A stretch of DNA of 50,154 nucleotides from Lucifugimonas sp038150225 (GTDB lineage: Bacteria > Chloroflexota > Dehalococcoidia > Lucifugimonadales > Lucifugimonadaceae). The position numbers were made by a program, and so were the translations under genes. Below are positions 27,009-34,810 of this stretch, piece after piece. Numbering within the stretch: the stretch's first letter is position 1; every line of letters starts with the position of its first letter. The notes below the pieces were generated by a model. It made no database searches. It was given only the letters and a program-made list of their open reading frames with translations, and was not told the origin of the DNA. Location: NCBI GenBank assembly GCA_038150225.1, contig JAYQWG010000016.1, forward strand, positions 1 to 50,154, read 5' to 3'.

Positions 27009-28010
27009 TTAGAGCGTTACGGTCTTTCCACTTGCTGCCGATGCGTAAAGACCTTCGAGGACAGCAACGTTCCGAAGACCGTCTTCTGCCGGGAACTCTG
27101 GAGCCTTGCCAGTAAGAACGCACTCTGAGAATTCGTTGAACTGCGCCACAAACCGGTATGGTGCTGGTTCAGCGATCACGTGTTCATCGCGGCCGTTTCG
27201 GCCGTCGCCTCGGTGAATGATGATTGGGCCTGAGTCTTCGAACATGCCAGGGATTACCAGCCTACCCTTGTCACCTGAAATTTGAATGTCGCACTTGAAC
27301 GGCTGATGCATGTTCGTAGTGATGCTGCCGAGCGCTCCGTTGTCGAACTCCATGATGCCCTTGAACGCCGTATCTATCCCCCAGTTGCCCGCGTCATGGC
27401 TAACACCGGTGACTTTCACCGGTTCAGCCGACATCACGAATCGGGTCGCATAAACGGCGTAGCAGCCAGCATCCCAAAGTGCGCCACCAGCCAATTCTTC
27501 AGAAAATCTGACATTGCCCTCGGGCTCGGCAATGTTGAAGCACAGCGCAGCGTCGATTGTTTGGACATTGCCGATCTCGCCATTGGCGATCATTTGGCGT
27601 GCTCGCCTCAGGTGCGGGTTCCATCGGTGTGTGAACGCCTCGACAAGCACAACGTTGTTGGCGTTGGCTGCATCGATCATTCGCTGACACTCTTCGACTG
27701 AAACCGCTAACGGCTTCTCGCAAAGAATGTGCTTTCCTGCTTCAGCAGCTTTGATGGTCCATTCGCAGTGCATTCCGTTTGGAAGCGAATTTACCATGGC
27801 ATCAACGTCTGGATCAGCAAGCTGTTCTTCGTACGTCCCGTACCACCGCTCGATGCCGTGCTTTTCAGCCGCTGCTTTGGCTCGGTCACCGTTCCGTGAT
27901 GAGATGGACACGATCTCGGAATTCTCCGATTCGTATGAAGCTGGCAAGTGGGCGTTCAGCCCAATTTGAGCAGTCGATAGCAACCCGTAACGTACAACGT
28001 CTTGAGGCAT
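27009..28010 (-). CDS. Gfo/Idh/MocA-family oxidoreductase
   Basis: 333 residues from the ATG at 28010. A longer open frame upstream has no matching family residues, and the ATG has an AAGGAA ribosome site. The N-terminal Rossmann half (RYGLLSTAQIGLNAHLPAS) is followed by the EKPLAVSVEECQRM signature with the catalytic Lys. The C-terminal half is the usual alpha/beta substrate domain. Family members oxidise or isomerise sugars, inositols or sugar acids with NAD(P). Context with aldolases and dehydrogenases suits sugar-acid breakdown. Confidence 0.87.
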   Translation of the reverse strand: MPQDVVRYGLLSTAQIGLNAHLPASYESENSEIVSISSRNGDRAKAAAEKHGIERWYGTYEEQLADPDVDAMVNSLPNGMHCEWTIKAAEAGKHILCEKPLAVSVEECQRMIDAANANNVVLVEAFTHRWNPHLRRARQMIANGEIGNVQTIDAALCFNIAEPEGNVRFSEELAGGALWDAGCYAVYATRFVMSAEPVKVTGVSHDAGNWGIDTAFKGIMEFDNGALGSITTNMHQPFKCDIQISGDKGRLVIPGMFEDSGPIIIHRGDGRNGRDEHVIAEPAPYRFVAQFNEFSECVLTGKAPEFPAEDGLRNVAVLEGLYASAASGKTVTL

Positions 28011-28110
28011 GTGGTTCCTTAACTGTAGTGCTGGTATTCGTTGATTGAACGAACGAATGATACAGAGGGGTGTTTGTCGGATATCCGCAGGGGCAACAGA
28101 AGGTGTGAGA

Positions 28111-28554
28111 TTACTCGCCGAAAACGTATGACTTTCCGGGGTCAACCATGAACCGATTCCGCATCGCCTGGCGGCCGAGAATCATTCGGTAAGACATTTG
28201 GCTTCGGTTCGTGAGCGTCATTTCGGCGGTCCAGGTCTTGCCTGCGAGACTCATCTTCACTTTGATGACGGGTCGGAGCTCCCGTTTGCCGTTCGAACTA
28301 CGTATGTACCGGTAGGTATCGACTTTGGCGGAGACCCTTTCAGCGTCCTCTCGGGTACGTCTATGGGGATGGATCTCGAACGAAACCCACTCACCATCAT
28401 CTCGTTTGCTATATCTGGGTCTGAATGCGTGAATGGCAGACATTGTTGCCCCAGTGTCGATCTTGGTTTTGATCCCTGGAACGCCGAAATCAGGGAGGAA
28501 GACTCGCTCTCTCCATCCAATTTCGATTATGTTCTTGCGTGTTCTTGGAGCCAT
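28111..28554 (-). CDS. Retropepsin-like ATP-dependent zinc protease, RimK-associated
   Basis: 147 residues from the ATG at 28554. The first 26 residues of the longer open frame overlap rimK and are unlikely. The core motif is KIDTGATMSAIHA, with D33-T34-G35 like the Asp-Thr-Gly of retropepsins. MILGRQAMRNRFMVDP near the end is the second conserved block. Members of this group (COG4067-like) are regularly next to RimK-type ligases and are thought to act on the modified target. The gene follows rimK by 19 bases. Confidence 0.8.
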   Translation of the reverse strand: MAPRTRKNIIEIGWRERVFLPDFGVPGIKTKIDTGATMSAIHAFRPRYSKRDDGEWVSFEIHPHRRTREDAERVSAKVDTYRYIRSSNGKRELRPVIKVKMSLAGKTWTAEMTLTNRSQMSYRMILGRQAMRNRFMVDPGKSYVFGE

Positions 28555-28573
28555 TCGTCCACTACAGGAGGGG

Positions 28574-29452
28574 TTATTCCTCGCCGAGCCTCTCTTCAAG
28601 ATGCTCGATAATCGCTCCCGCAACATCAACATTCGAGGTTCGTTCTATACCTTCAATGCCGGGCGACGAGTTGACCTCGAGTACGAGCGGACCACGGTTT
28701 GATCGCAGCATGTCGACACCAGCGACTTCGAGCCCTAATGCTTTGGTAGCCCTGACAGCAATGTCACGTTCTTCGTCAGTCAGATCAACCGGTGTTCCAC
28801 TTCCGCCCTGGTGAAGATTCGAACGGAAATCACCATCGTGGGATCGACGTTCCATACCTGCCACCACTCGATCGCCAACTACAAGACAGCGAATATCAGT
28901 CCCAGACGCCTCTTTGATATATTCCTGAACAAGGATGTTGGCATCGAGTTGACGGAACGCGTCTATCAGGGAACGCGCCGCCGACCGAGACTCGGCGAGA
29001 ACCACACCTACCCCTTGTGTGCCCTCAGTCAGTTTCACTACAACAGGTGCTTCTCCAACAATGCTGATAAGCCCATCAATGTCCCGAGTTTCCTCAGCAA
29101 GTACGGTTTTCGGAATATCAATAGAAGATCTAGAGAGAATCTGAATCGTGCGTAATTTGTCGCGCGATCGGTTAATCGACTGCGATTCGTTAACCGTCAG
29201 AATCCCCATCAGCTCGAACTGGCGAACTACGGCCGTTCCGTAAAACGTGCGGTTTGCAGCGATTCGAGAGATTACAACGTCAAACGAGAGCTCTTCTCCA
29301 CGAAAAAGTACCCGTGGGTTACCCGGGGCAATATCGAGGTAACAGCGCAAGTAGTCAACGACGCGGACGTCGTGACCGCGTATTTGTGCGGCCTCAGCAA
29401 GACGCCTAGTTGAATAAAGCGATTGTCCGCGGGACAGGATTCCAAGTTTCAT
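28574..29452 (-). CDS. rimK: RimK-family ATP-grasp ligase (glutamate/alpha-L-amino acid ligase type)
   Basis: 292 residues from the ATG at 29452, which puts the family start MKLGILSR at residue 1. The ATP-grasp domain begins about residue 95. KLTEGTQGVGVVLAES is the nucleotide loop, LVQEYIKEASGTDIR the next block, and VDMLRSNRGPLVLEVNSSPG holds the metal-binding Glu and Asn. RimK adds glutamates to ribosomal S6; other members make poly-glutamates or lysine-type carrier adducts. No S6 or carrier gene is nearby. A long hairpin begins 16 bases before its start. Confidence 0.85.
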   Translation of the reverse strand: MKLGILSRGQSLYSTRRLAEAAQIRGHDVRVVDYLRCYLDIAPGNPRVLFRGEELSFDVVISRIAANRTFYGTAVVRQFELMGILTVNESQSINRSRDKLRTIQILSRSSIDIPKTVLAEETRDIDGLISIVGEAPVVVKLTEGTQGVGVVLAESRSAARSLIDAFRQLDANILVQEYIKEASGTDIRCLVVGDRVVAGMERRSHDGDFRSNLHQGGSGTPVDLTDEERDIAVRATKALGLEVAGVDMLRSNRGPLVLEVNSSPGIEGIERTSNVDVAGAIIEHLEERLGEE

Positions 29453-29467
29453 ATTTGAAAATGATCG

Positions 29468-29507
29468 AACTAAAACACCCTGCTGTCTATAGCGGGGTGT
29501 TTTAGTT
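29468..29507 (-). terminator. Long perfect hairpin between the kinase gene and rimK
   Basis: Outer stem of 13 Watson-Crick pairs (29468-29480 with 29495-29507), extended by about four more including one G-T pair, closing a six-base loop. It ends 32 bases after the kinase stop and starts 16 bases before the rimK ATG. It may end the upstream transcript or act as an attenuator. On the minus strand the 3' arm ends TTTTAGTT, so the T-tract is part of the stem. Confidence 0.65.
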
Positions 29508-29539
29508 CCCAAAAGCTGGTCCAGGAGAACCGCTGGAAA

Positions 29540-30208
29540 CTAGTTACCGCGCTCCACCATCCGAGAACGATCCAGGTCCGTGAAGTGCGGCTCCATTTTT
29601 GAAACGAACTCAGCAAGCGTGTCTTCGATCGACCCGCTGTTATCCACCGAAATTTTCTTTGGCAAAACTGACCATTCCACGAGTTCTGCGAAACGCTGCT
29701 TTACACGCTCGATATCTGATTCCGAAATGATCCCGTTCTCATGAGGATCATCTCGTAATCGCTGTGCAATCACATCAGAATCTGCGGTTACGTGAACCAA
29801 CACCGTATCGTCAGTGAAGTGGAGGTACGTGTTCTCCCATTGGTGCTGAACGGTCTCCCGGTTCAATCGGTGATCGGGACCGCCGTAGCCGAAGAACATA
29901 GGTCCGTACACACCATCCTCTATCGCTCCACCAATCACCATTCCATCTTCGTGTGTGAATGTGCCTGCCTGCGCGTGGTAATAGAGACTGTGCCTCTGGT
30001 GCATCTCCTTCATTTTTGGAGTTGCCGCCAATAGCCACGCCTGCTCTTCAGGTGTGGTGTCATCGGGATGACCAGACGTGTGTGGGATTTTCCAGTGATC
30101 GTGAATCAACGAAAACCGAACACCCATGTTGGCGTCCATCCAGTCGTCGATTGCGTGGGCGAGCGTGGTAGTGCCGACGTACTCGCAGCCGACAAGTATT
30201 AATCGCAT
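29540..30208 (-). CDS. P-loop kinase-like protein with unusual Walker A
   Basis: 222 residues from the ATG at 30208. The longer open frame overlaps the enolase-type gene. The N-terminus reads LILVGCEYVGTTTLAHAI, a P-loop with spacing GxxxxGxT at 7-14 but threonine (T13) in place of the invariant lysine. The rest looks like a nucleoside or small-molecule kinase: FSLIHDHWKIPH as an acidic substrate segment, then VLVHVTADSDVIAQRLRDDP as a lid with arginines. It may be a kinase with a displaced lysine or a binding-only relative. It begins 53 bases after the enolase-type stop. Confidence 0.6.
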   Translation of the reverse strand: MRLILVGCEYVGTTTLAHAIDDWMDANMGVRFSLIHDHWKIPHTSGHPDDTTPEEQAWLLAATPKMKEMHQRHSLYYHAQAGTFTHEDGMVIGGAIEDGVYGPMFFGYGGPDHRLNRETVQHQWENTYLHFTDDTVLVHVTADSDVIAQRLRDDPHENGIISESDIERVKQRFAELVEWSVLPKKISVDNSGSIEDTLAEFVSKMEPHFTDLDRSRMVERGN

Positions 30209-30260
30209 TCGTTTACCTGTTTCAAAGCTTGTTATTCGAAAATCAGAAGTACCTCGGCAC

Positions 30261-31430
30261 CTAGTCGTAGATAGTTCGATCGACCTGGTGCTTTTCGATG
30301 TAGTCCCAGTCGATCTCAACTCCAAGTCCGTTTCCTTCAGGAACGGAGACACATCCATCAGCATCAATAGCATCCAGGTCGTCTGAATAACCGTCGAGGA
30401 AGTAAGGGCCATGGACGAAGTTCGCACAACTCGGGTGAACCAGACCTAGCTCATAGAAGTTGGAGTTCCTCATAGCCGCCATGGTCTGGCGTCGAACTGC
30501 GCCGGGACCGTGTGGTTCGACATCAAGACCGAAGCCTTCAGCTGCGTGTGCAATTTTCATGACGCCAGTCACACCACCGTCGTAATCCTGGTCGATGCGA
30601 ACGAAGTCTGTACCGTCGGCGACGATGAAATCTACATGCGGCTCAAGTCCTCGCGTGTGCTCAAGTTGCAAAAGAGGAGTGTCTATCAGTTCGCGAAGTT
30701 TTCGGTGAGCAAATGCTGAAACACCACCGTCTTTGAATGGATCTTCGTACCAGTAGTAGCCCCAGGCATCGCACGCTTTGCCAACCTGGAGGGCGTCGCC
30801 AAATGTTTTGTAAGCACAGAAAGGATCAAGCATGAGCGCCATCTTGCCCGCCATTCGATTGCCTACTTCTTCTACGAGAGCGATCTGCTTTGAAACGGGA
30901 GCTTCCTGCCACGGGTGGATTTTGAACGCCTTATAACCCATCTCGTAGCACTGTTCGGCGAAGTCGGCGTAGGCCTCGGGCGAGCTGAGTCCGCCGGGTT
31001 GATCGTCACCTACGTAAGTAGACGCGTACGCGGGGAGCTTCGTTCGATACTCACCAAGAAGTTGGTACACCGGTGCCTCGAAAAATTTTCCGGCAAGGTC
31101 CCAGAGCGCCATGTCGACCTGAGACATTCCCATGCGAGCGTGCTGTCGGAGCGCCTGTTTTGCGTCGTTGTAAATCGTTTCTCGGGCAAGTGCGCTCTGG
31201 CCAATTACCGCCCTGATAAACATTGGGATCGCCGAGTACTCGGTTTTGCTTCCCCCTATGTACTCGCCGGTTACTCCCTGGTCGGTGAAGATACGAATCG
31301 CGATTTTCGAACTGGTCAGGGTTGAACCCGGCTCGTAAATCGGGATGCTTATTGTTCCTTCGGAACCGATGTCTTTGAGTTCATGTGTGAACTCTGTGAT
31401 CTCGACTTTTGTGACGATTGGCGCTTTCAT
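30261..31430 (-). CDS. Enolase-superfamily enzyme (mandelate racemase/muconate lactonizing type)
   Basis: 389 residues. The capping domain covers about 1-130 and the barrel the rest. K170 and H172 sit in AFKIHPW at the end of barrel strand 2; metal ligands are D202 (LMLDPF), E229 (WYEDPF) and E257 (LQLEH); H307 in EPHGPG is on strand 7. The set fits a sugar-acid dehydratase or racemase. Substrate unknown. The large number of such paralogues is a known trait of marine SAR202 Chloroflexota. The start has a GGGAG ribosome site. Confidence 0.88.
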   Translation of the reverse strand: MKAPIVTKVEITEFTHELKDIGSEGTISIPIYEPGSTLTSSKIAIRIFTDQGVTGEYIGGSKTEYSAIPMFIRAVIGQSALARETIYNDAKQALRQHARMGMSQVDMALWDLAGKFFEAPVYQLLGEYRTKLPAYASTYVGDDQPGGLSSPEAYADFAEQCYEMGYKAFKIHPWQEAPVSKQIALVEEVGNRMAGKMALMLDPFCAYKTFGDALQVGKACDAWGYYWYEDPFKDGGVSAFAHRKLRELIDTPLLQLEHTRGLEPHVDFIVADGTDFVRIDQDYDGGVTGVMKIAHAAEGFGLDVEPHGPGAVRRQTMAAMRNSNFYELGLVHPSCANFVHGPYFLDGYSDDLDAIDADGCVSVPEGNGLGVEIDWDYIEKHQVDRTIYD

Positions 31431-31533
31431 TGCGAACTCCCTTATGCCAAACGGTTACATCCCGTTTTCGGGGCGCATAGTACCCCCAATTAGGGTCGCG
31501 TGAACTCGTATCACAATGACTTTTCAGGAAGCA

Positions 31534-31561
31534 AAAAGCCCCTTCGGATGAAGGAGCTTTT
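31534..31561 (-). terminator. Terminator downstream of the tRNA pair
   Basis: On the minus strand a GCTCCTTC/GAAGGGGC stem with one mismatch and a four-base loop, followed by a run of five T. It lies about 10 bases after the 3' end of tRNA-Arg. Confidence 0.85.
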
Positions 31562-31571
31562 GTGAGAAATA

Positions 31572-31647
31572 TGGCACGCCCGGAGGGATTCGAACCCCCG
31601 ACCCTCTGGTTCGAAGCCAGATGCTCTATCCACTGAGCTACGGGCGC
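31572..31647 (-). tRNA. tRNA-Arg (anticodon TCG)
   Basis: 76 bases including an encoded CCA. Acceptor stem GCGCCCG with CGGGCGT (first pair G-T). The D arm is TAGCTCAGTGGATAGAGCA. Anticodon stem TCTGG/CCAGA closes the loop CTTCGAA, giving anticodon TCG. The T arm holds GGTTCGAATCC. It reads arginine CGN codons. Confidence 0.95.
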
Positions 31648-31692
31648 AGGATTAGGTGATTCAGTAAACACCGATCACCAAGTGTATCCAAG

Positions 31693-31768
31693 TGGGGTGG
31701 TCGGAGGGAATTGAACCCTCACCTCCAGGGCCACAACCTAGCGTGTTGACCTTTACACTACGACCACC
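31693..31768 (-). tRNA. tRNA-His (anticodon GTG)
   Basis: 76 bases. The extra G(-1) is encoded and faces C73, the identity pair of tRNA-His, and CCA is encoded. Acceptor stem GTGGTCG with CGACCAC. Anticodon stem CTAGG/CCTGG closes the loop TTGTGGC, giving GTG. It lies 45 bases upstream of tRNA-Arg on the same strand. Confidence 0.95.
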
Positions 31769-31858
31769 GCGGACTATCAACGCTAGCATTCGCACTGGGC
31801 GCGGTCAATTTGAAGTCGAACTAATTCCGACTCGTTCCTGAAGCACCCAGACCAATGA

Positions 31859-33394
31859 CTATTCAGCCAACTTTCTGACCAGGTTTACCAGGCTTCGTGT
31901 TGGCACACCGGTCGCGCCAGCTGGCATCCAGCCTCGCGTGCGGTCCAACATTGAAGTTGCAGCAATGTCGATGTGAACCCACGGAGTATCGCCAGCGAAC
32001 TCGGCGATAAAGTGCGCAGCTGTTGTTGATCCACCGCCGCGTCCACCGGTGTTCTTCAAGTCCGCAACGCTTGAGGTGTTCTGAAGCTTGGTTACAGGAT
32101 CGAGCGGCAGCAGCCACATTGACTCACCGGCTTCCTTGCCGGAATCTAGGACAGCTGTTACCAGTTCATCATCGTTTCCGAACACCGGTGACACGCCATC
32201 ACCGAGGGCAATCCGTGCTGCACCAGTTAGTGTCGCGATGTCGACAATCTTGGACGCACCTTTCGATTGGGCGTATCCGATGGCATCGGCAAGGGTTAGT
32301 CGACCTTCCGCGTCGGTGTTGTCGACTTCAATTGTCATGCCGTTTACGGCAGTGACCACATCACCGGGTTTCTGAGCAGATCCGCCAGGCATGTTGTCGG
32401 TTGCAGCGCAAACTGCGTGAACGTTGATAGCTGGCTTGATCTTGGCAATAGCTCCCATTGCAGCAATTACCGAAGCACCTCCGCCCATGTCGCCCTTCAT
32501 CTTCCCCATGCCGGCACCAGGCTTCAGCGAGATACCACCGCTATCGAACGTGATCCCCTTACCTATAAGCCAAATGTTGTTGTCGGGATTTGCTGAGTCG
32601 CCTTCATAAGACAGATGGATGAACTTCGGGGGGCGATCACCACCCTGCGCAACTCCCAGATATGCACCCATTCCGAGTTTCGCTACGTCCTCTCGCTCCA
32701 GTACTACGGAGCTGGTTCCGTTTTCCCTGGCGAGCGACGTGGCAATATCAGCAAGGTTTGAAGGCGAAAGTTTGTTGGCTGGCTCGTTAACTAGATCGCG
32801 GGCGAGATTCTCAGCCTCAGCGACTGCCCGGGCTATGGTCATACCAGTAGTAATCTGGTCCAGCTTCGATGCGTCAGATTCGACAAGGCTGAGCGAGTCC
32901 AAGTCTTCGCGTACGTTCTCATTGACGGTTTTGTGTCGGCGGAATCTGTACGACCCAAGAATTGCACCCTCCACGAGCGCCTGGGCACTGTCCAGTGGGT
33001 CTAATCCGCCTATGCCTGCGCCGTGAACAATCGTGGAAACATTTTTGAGACCGGACGATCGCAACTTACGGGCTGCAGCGGCAGAAACTCGTCGAACACC
33101 ATCCAGGTCAAACGAATCGCTTTGGCCCAATCCCAGGACCAACACCCGGGCAGGCTTGAAGTCTGGATAGGCGGAATCAGGGGTGTGAATGAGCGTGGTT
33201 TCGCTCTGAAGCCCACGGATTTCGCCAGAACTGATCAACTCGCTGATCAATCCACCGAGTGCCTTGTCGACTGCTCCGGTCGCCCCACCTGGGCTTGTCA
33301 CGCCCTCGAAAAGATTGACCACAACTGCATCGGTTTCTAGCTGAGTGACGTCTGCGTTAACTGCCTTGATTTCCAAAAATTCCACCTTGATCAC
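31859..33394 (-). CDS. pepA: Leucyl (cytosol) aminopeptidase, M17 family
   Basis: 511 residues. The M17 metal site is complete: K279 and D284 in GKGITFDSGG, D302 in MKGDMGGG, and D361 and E363 in the NTDAEGRL signature (359-366), with R365 as the bicarbonate-site arginine. The N-terminal domain (1-165) is the usual macro-like fold. It removes N-terminal residues from peptides in the cytoplasm as a hexamer. The start shown is a GTG; a second GTG three codons later fits the family start equally well. It is downstream of the MBL promoter region and divergent from it. Confidence 0.92.
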   Translation of the reverse strand: MIKVEFLEIKAVNADVTQLETDAVVVNLFEGVTSPGGATGAVDKALGGLISELISSGEIRGLQSETTLIHTPDSAYPDFKPARVLVLGLGQSDSFDLDGVRRVSAAAARKLRSSGLKNVSTIVHGAGIGGLDPLDSAQALVEGAILGSYRFRRHKTVNENVREDLDSLSLVESDASKLDQITTGMTIARAVAEAENLARDLVNEPANKLSPSNLADIATSLARENGTSSVVLEREDVAKLGMGAYLGVAQGGDRPPKFIHLSYEGDSANPDNNIWLIGKGITFDSGGISLKPGAGMGKMKGDMGGGASVIAAMGAIAKIKPAINVHAVCAATDNMPGGSAQKPGDVVTAVNGMTIEVDNTDAEGRLTLADAIGYAQSKGASKIVDIATLTGAARIALGDGVSPVFGNDDELVTAVLDSGKEAGESMWLLPLDPVTKLQNTSSVADLKNTGGRGGGSTTAAHFIAEFAGDTPWVHIDIAATSMLDRTRGWMPAGATGVPTRSLVNLVRKLAE

Positions 33395-33656
33395 TTAAGT
33401 AAGAGTCGCTAGATGTTAAGGGGTATTTATCCACTGGCAACCTCTGAAACCGCGTGGATCGGTGTCGGTTCCAAATCGCCGCAACGGTAGTAAACGTCAG
33501 TCTGCGGTCGGGCGCACCGGCAAGCAACTCTGTTCGATTTCGTTCTCGATCAAGTTCGCATGTGGATTTACACCTACGTGCAGGCACTCATTTGAACTCA
33601 TAACTTATTTATTGTTTTGAACTTGTTCGAAACAACAATTAGATAAATATCAACAA
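33395..33656. other. Intergenic region between pepA and the MBL-fold gene, left part
   Basis: No convincing gene on either strand in these 260 bases; short minus-strand frames lack family features. The right part turns AT-rich from about 33585 and carries the dyad and promoter described separately. pepA's own promoter should be in the left part, but I did not find a clear one. Confidence 0.4.
33612..33645 (+). promoter_or_regulatory. Sigma70-type promoter overlapped by a 24-base palindrome
   Basis: A dyad at 33612-33635 (TTGTTTTGAAC.. to ..GTTCGAAACAA) has 12-base half sites with one mismatched pair besides the central TT. The sequence TTGAAC at 33617-33622, a 17-base spacer, and TAGATA at 33640-33645 make a promoter-like pair in an AT-rich context. 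The dyad covers the -35 element and most of the spacer, as expected of a repressor site. Confidence 0.5.
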
Positions 33657-33878
33657 ATGAGTACGGACGTACCTTGTATGAGTTACCAAAAGAGCAATAC
33701 GGTTCCGTGTGTCGAACAGCTGGAGGGTCCACTTCATCGGGTCCAAAGCTGCAGGAATTCTGAAATTCCGCTTTACATAGCCGTGGTTCGGGAAACCGGA
33801 CCAACGGCGCCAAAAAGCAACGAGTGTCCGCTCGTTCACAGATTCATAAAGAGACCAGGCGTGGTCTTGGAGGCGTAA
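33657..33878 (+). CDS. Candidate 73-residue cysteine-containing small protein upstream of the MBL-fold gene
   Basis: An ATG-started frame begins 11 bases after the promoter-like -10 box and ends (TAA) four bases before the MBL ATG; the MBL ribosome site GGAGG lies inside its last codons. The product has four cysteines (C7, C18, C32, C57) and no membrane segment. The position suggests translational coupling and a near-leaderless mRNA. Against it: I know no homologue, no ribosome site is visible before its ATG, and antisense frames of similar length overlap. It may simply be the MBL leader. Confidence 0.35.
   Translation: MSTDVPCMSYQKSNTVPCVEQLEGPLHRVQSCRNSEIPLYIAVVRETGPTAPKSNECPLVHRFIKRPGVVLEA
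33785..33802 (+). other. GAAA-tetraloop hairpin in the MBL leader
   Basis: Seven-base stem GGTTCGG/CCGGACC (one G-T pair) closed by GAAA, about 80 bases before the MBL start. If the small ORF is not translated this would be part of a structured 5' leader. It does not match a riboswitch I recognise. Confidence 0.35.
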
Positions 33879-33882
33879 CCCA

Positions 33883-34725
33883 ATGGCAACCAACAACGTT
33901 GCAGTCAGACTCGTCAGTGACGGAACATTTCTATTAGACGGTGGACCTATGTTTGGTCCGGTCCCGAAGATTCTTTGGGAAAAGAACGTCAAGCCTGACC
34001 GCAAGAACCGTGTTCGTCTAGGGTTGAACTCTCTCCTGATCAAAACTCCAGATGCAAACATCCTCGTCGATGCTGGTATTGGAAACAAAGAGCCTGAGAT
34101 CACTCGTGAAATCTACGGACACTCTTCTTCAAAGCTTCTCAGGAACCTGCGTCACCAGGGAATATCAGCTCGGGACATTGATTACGTGATCCTGACTCAC
34201 CTGGCCTTCTCACACAGTGGTGGAGCTACCCGACTCGACCGAGAAGGAAACATCATTCCTACTTTCCCGAAGGCAAAGTACCTCGTACAGCGAGCCGCCT
34301 GGGATGAAGCCTTTGCTCCAAACGAGCGTTCGGTTCCTGTTTATGGAACTGGCGTTGAGCACCTCGAGGTTCTCGACGGAAAAGGGATGATTGAGTTGCT
34401 CGACGGTGACACTGAGGTCGTGCCAGGCGTACACACGATCGTTACCAACGGATACTCAGAAGGACACCAGGTTGTTCTGGTCAACACCGGAAGCGAGCGT
34501 GTGATCTACCTCGCAAACTTGATTCCTACTCCAAATCATCTGCCACTTCCTTACATCACAGCGTTTGACCGGTACCCCGACCAGACGCTGGCAATGAAGA
34601 AAGAACTTCTAGACCGATGTGAGAAAGAAGGTTGGCTCATGGTCTTCGCCCATGGTTACCACGAGTCTGCCGGATACCTGGAACGACGACACGGAAATAT
34701 CGAACTGCGCCCAGTCGATTTCTAA
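33883..34725 (+). CDS. Metallo-beta-lactamase-fold protein lacking several metal ligands
   Basis: 280 residues. The fold is clear: NSLLIKTPDANILVDAGIG near 49-67, and DYVILTHLAFSHSGG at 100-114. The usual THxHxDH motif reads T105-H-L-A-F-S-H111, so the second His is Ala (A108) and the Asp is Ser (S110). Later, LANLIPTPNH has Asn where the bridging Asp (ADLIPT) is usual. The GYSEGHQ segment keeps one His. The related active enzymes are lactonase-like hydrolases. This protein probably binds metal poorly or not at all. A GGAGG ribosome site and a strong terminator frame the gene. Confidence 0.8.
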   Translation: MATNNVAVRLVSDGTFLLDGGPMFGPVPKILWEKNVKPDRKNRVRLGLNSLLIKTPDANILVDAGIGNKEPEITREIYGHSSSKLLRNLRHQGISARDIDYVILTHLAFSHSGGATRLDREGNIIPTFPKAKYLVQRAAWDEAFAPNERSVPVYGTGVEHLEVLDGKGMIELLDGDTEVVPGVHTIVTNGYSEGHQVVLVNTGSERVIYLANLIPTPNHLPLPYITAFDRYPDQTLAMKKELLDRCEKEGWLMVFAHGYHESAGYLERRHGNIELRPVDF

Positions 34726-34743
34726 ATACCGTTAGTCGTATTC

Positions 34744-34785
34744 AACAAAAAAGCCGCCCCCGGGCTATGGGGCGGCTTTTTTGTT
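34744..34785. terminator. Bidirectional rho-independent terminator
   Basis: A perfect 17-base stem with core AAGCCGCCCC/GGGGCGGCTT, an eight-base loop, and A-run/T-run flanks. It serves the MBL-fold gene (plus) and mtaB (minus), which converge here. Confidence 0.95.
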
Positions 34786-34810
34786 GGTCTTCGAATATGA
34801 AAGTTGAGGC

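Noticed and set aside
27009..28145. The longer Gfo/Idh frame from 28145 (also rimK from 29512, protease from 28632, kinase from 30427)
   Set aside because: The extra N-terminal residues do not fit the families and overlap neighbours or regulatory hairpins; the later ATGs place the family motifs correctly.
33425..33440. A TTATCCACT word resembling a DnaA box
   Set aside because: Single copy, no cluster and no dnaA, dnaN or gyrase genes near, so an origin is not supported.
33657..33882. A riboswitch in the leader of the MBL gene
   Set aside because: A GAAA-loop hairpin is present, but the surrounding sequence does not match any riboswitch consensus I know, and a small coding frame may explain the space.
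33639..34103. A 154-codon minus-strand frame over the MBL start
   Set aside because: It overlaps the start of a gene with a clear fold and a strong ribosome site, and its translation shows no motif.
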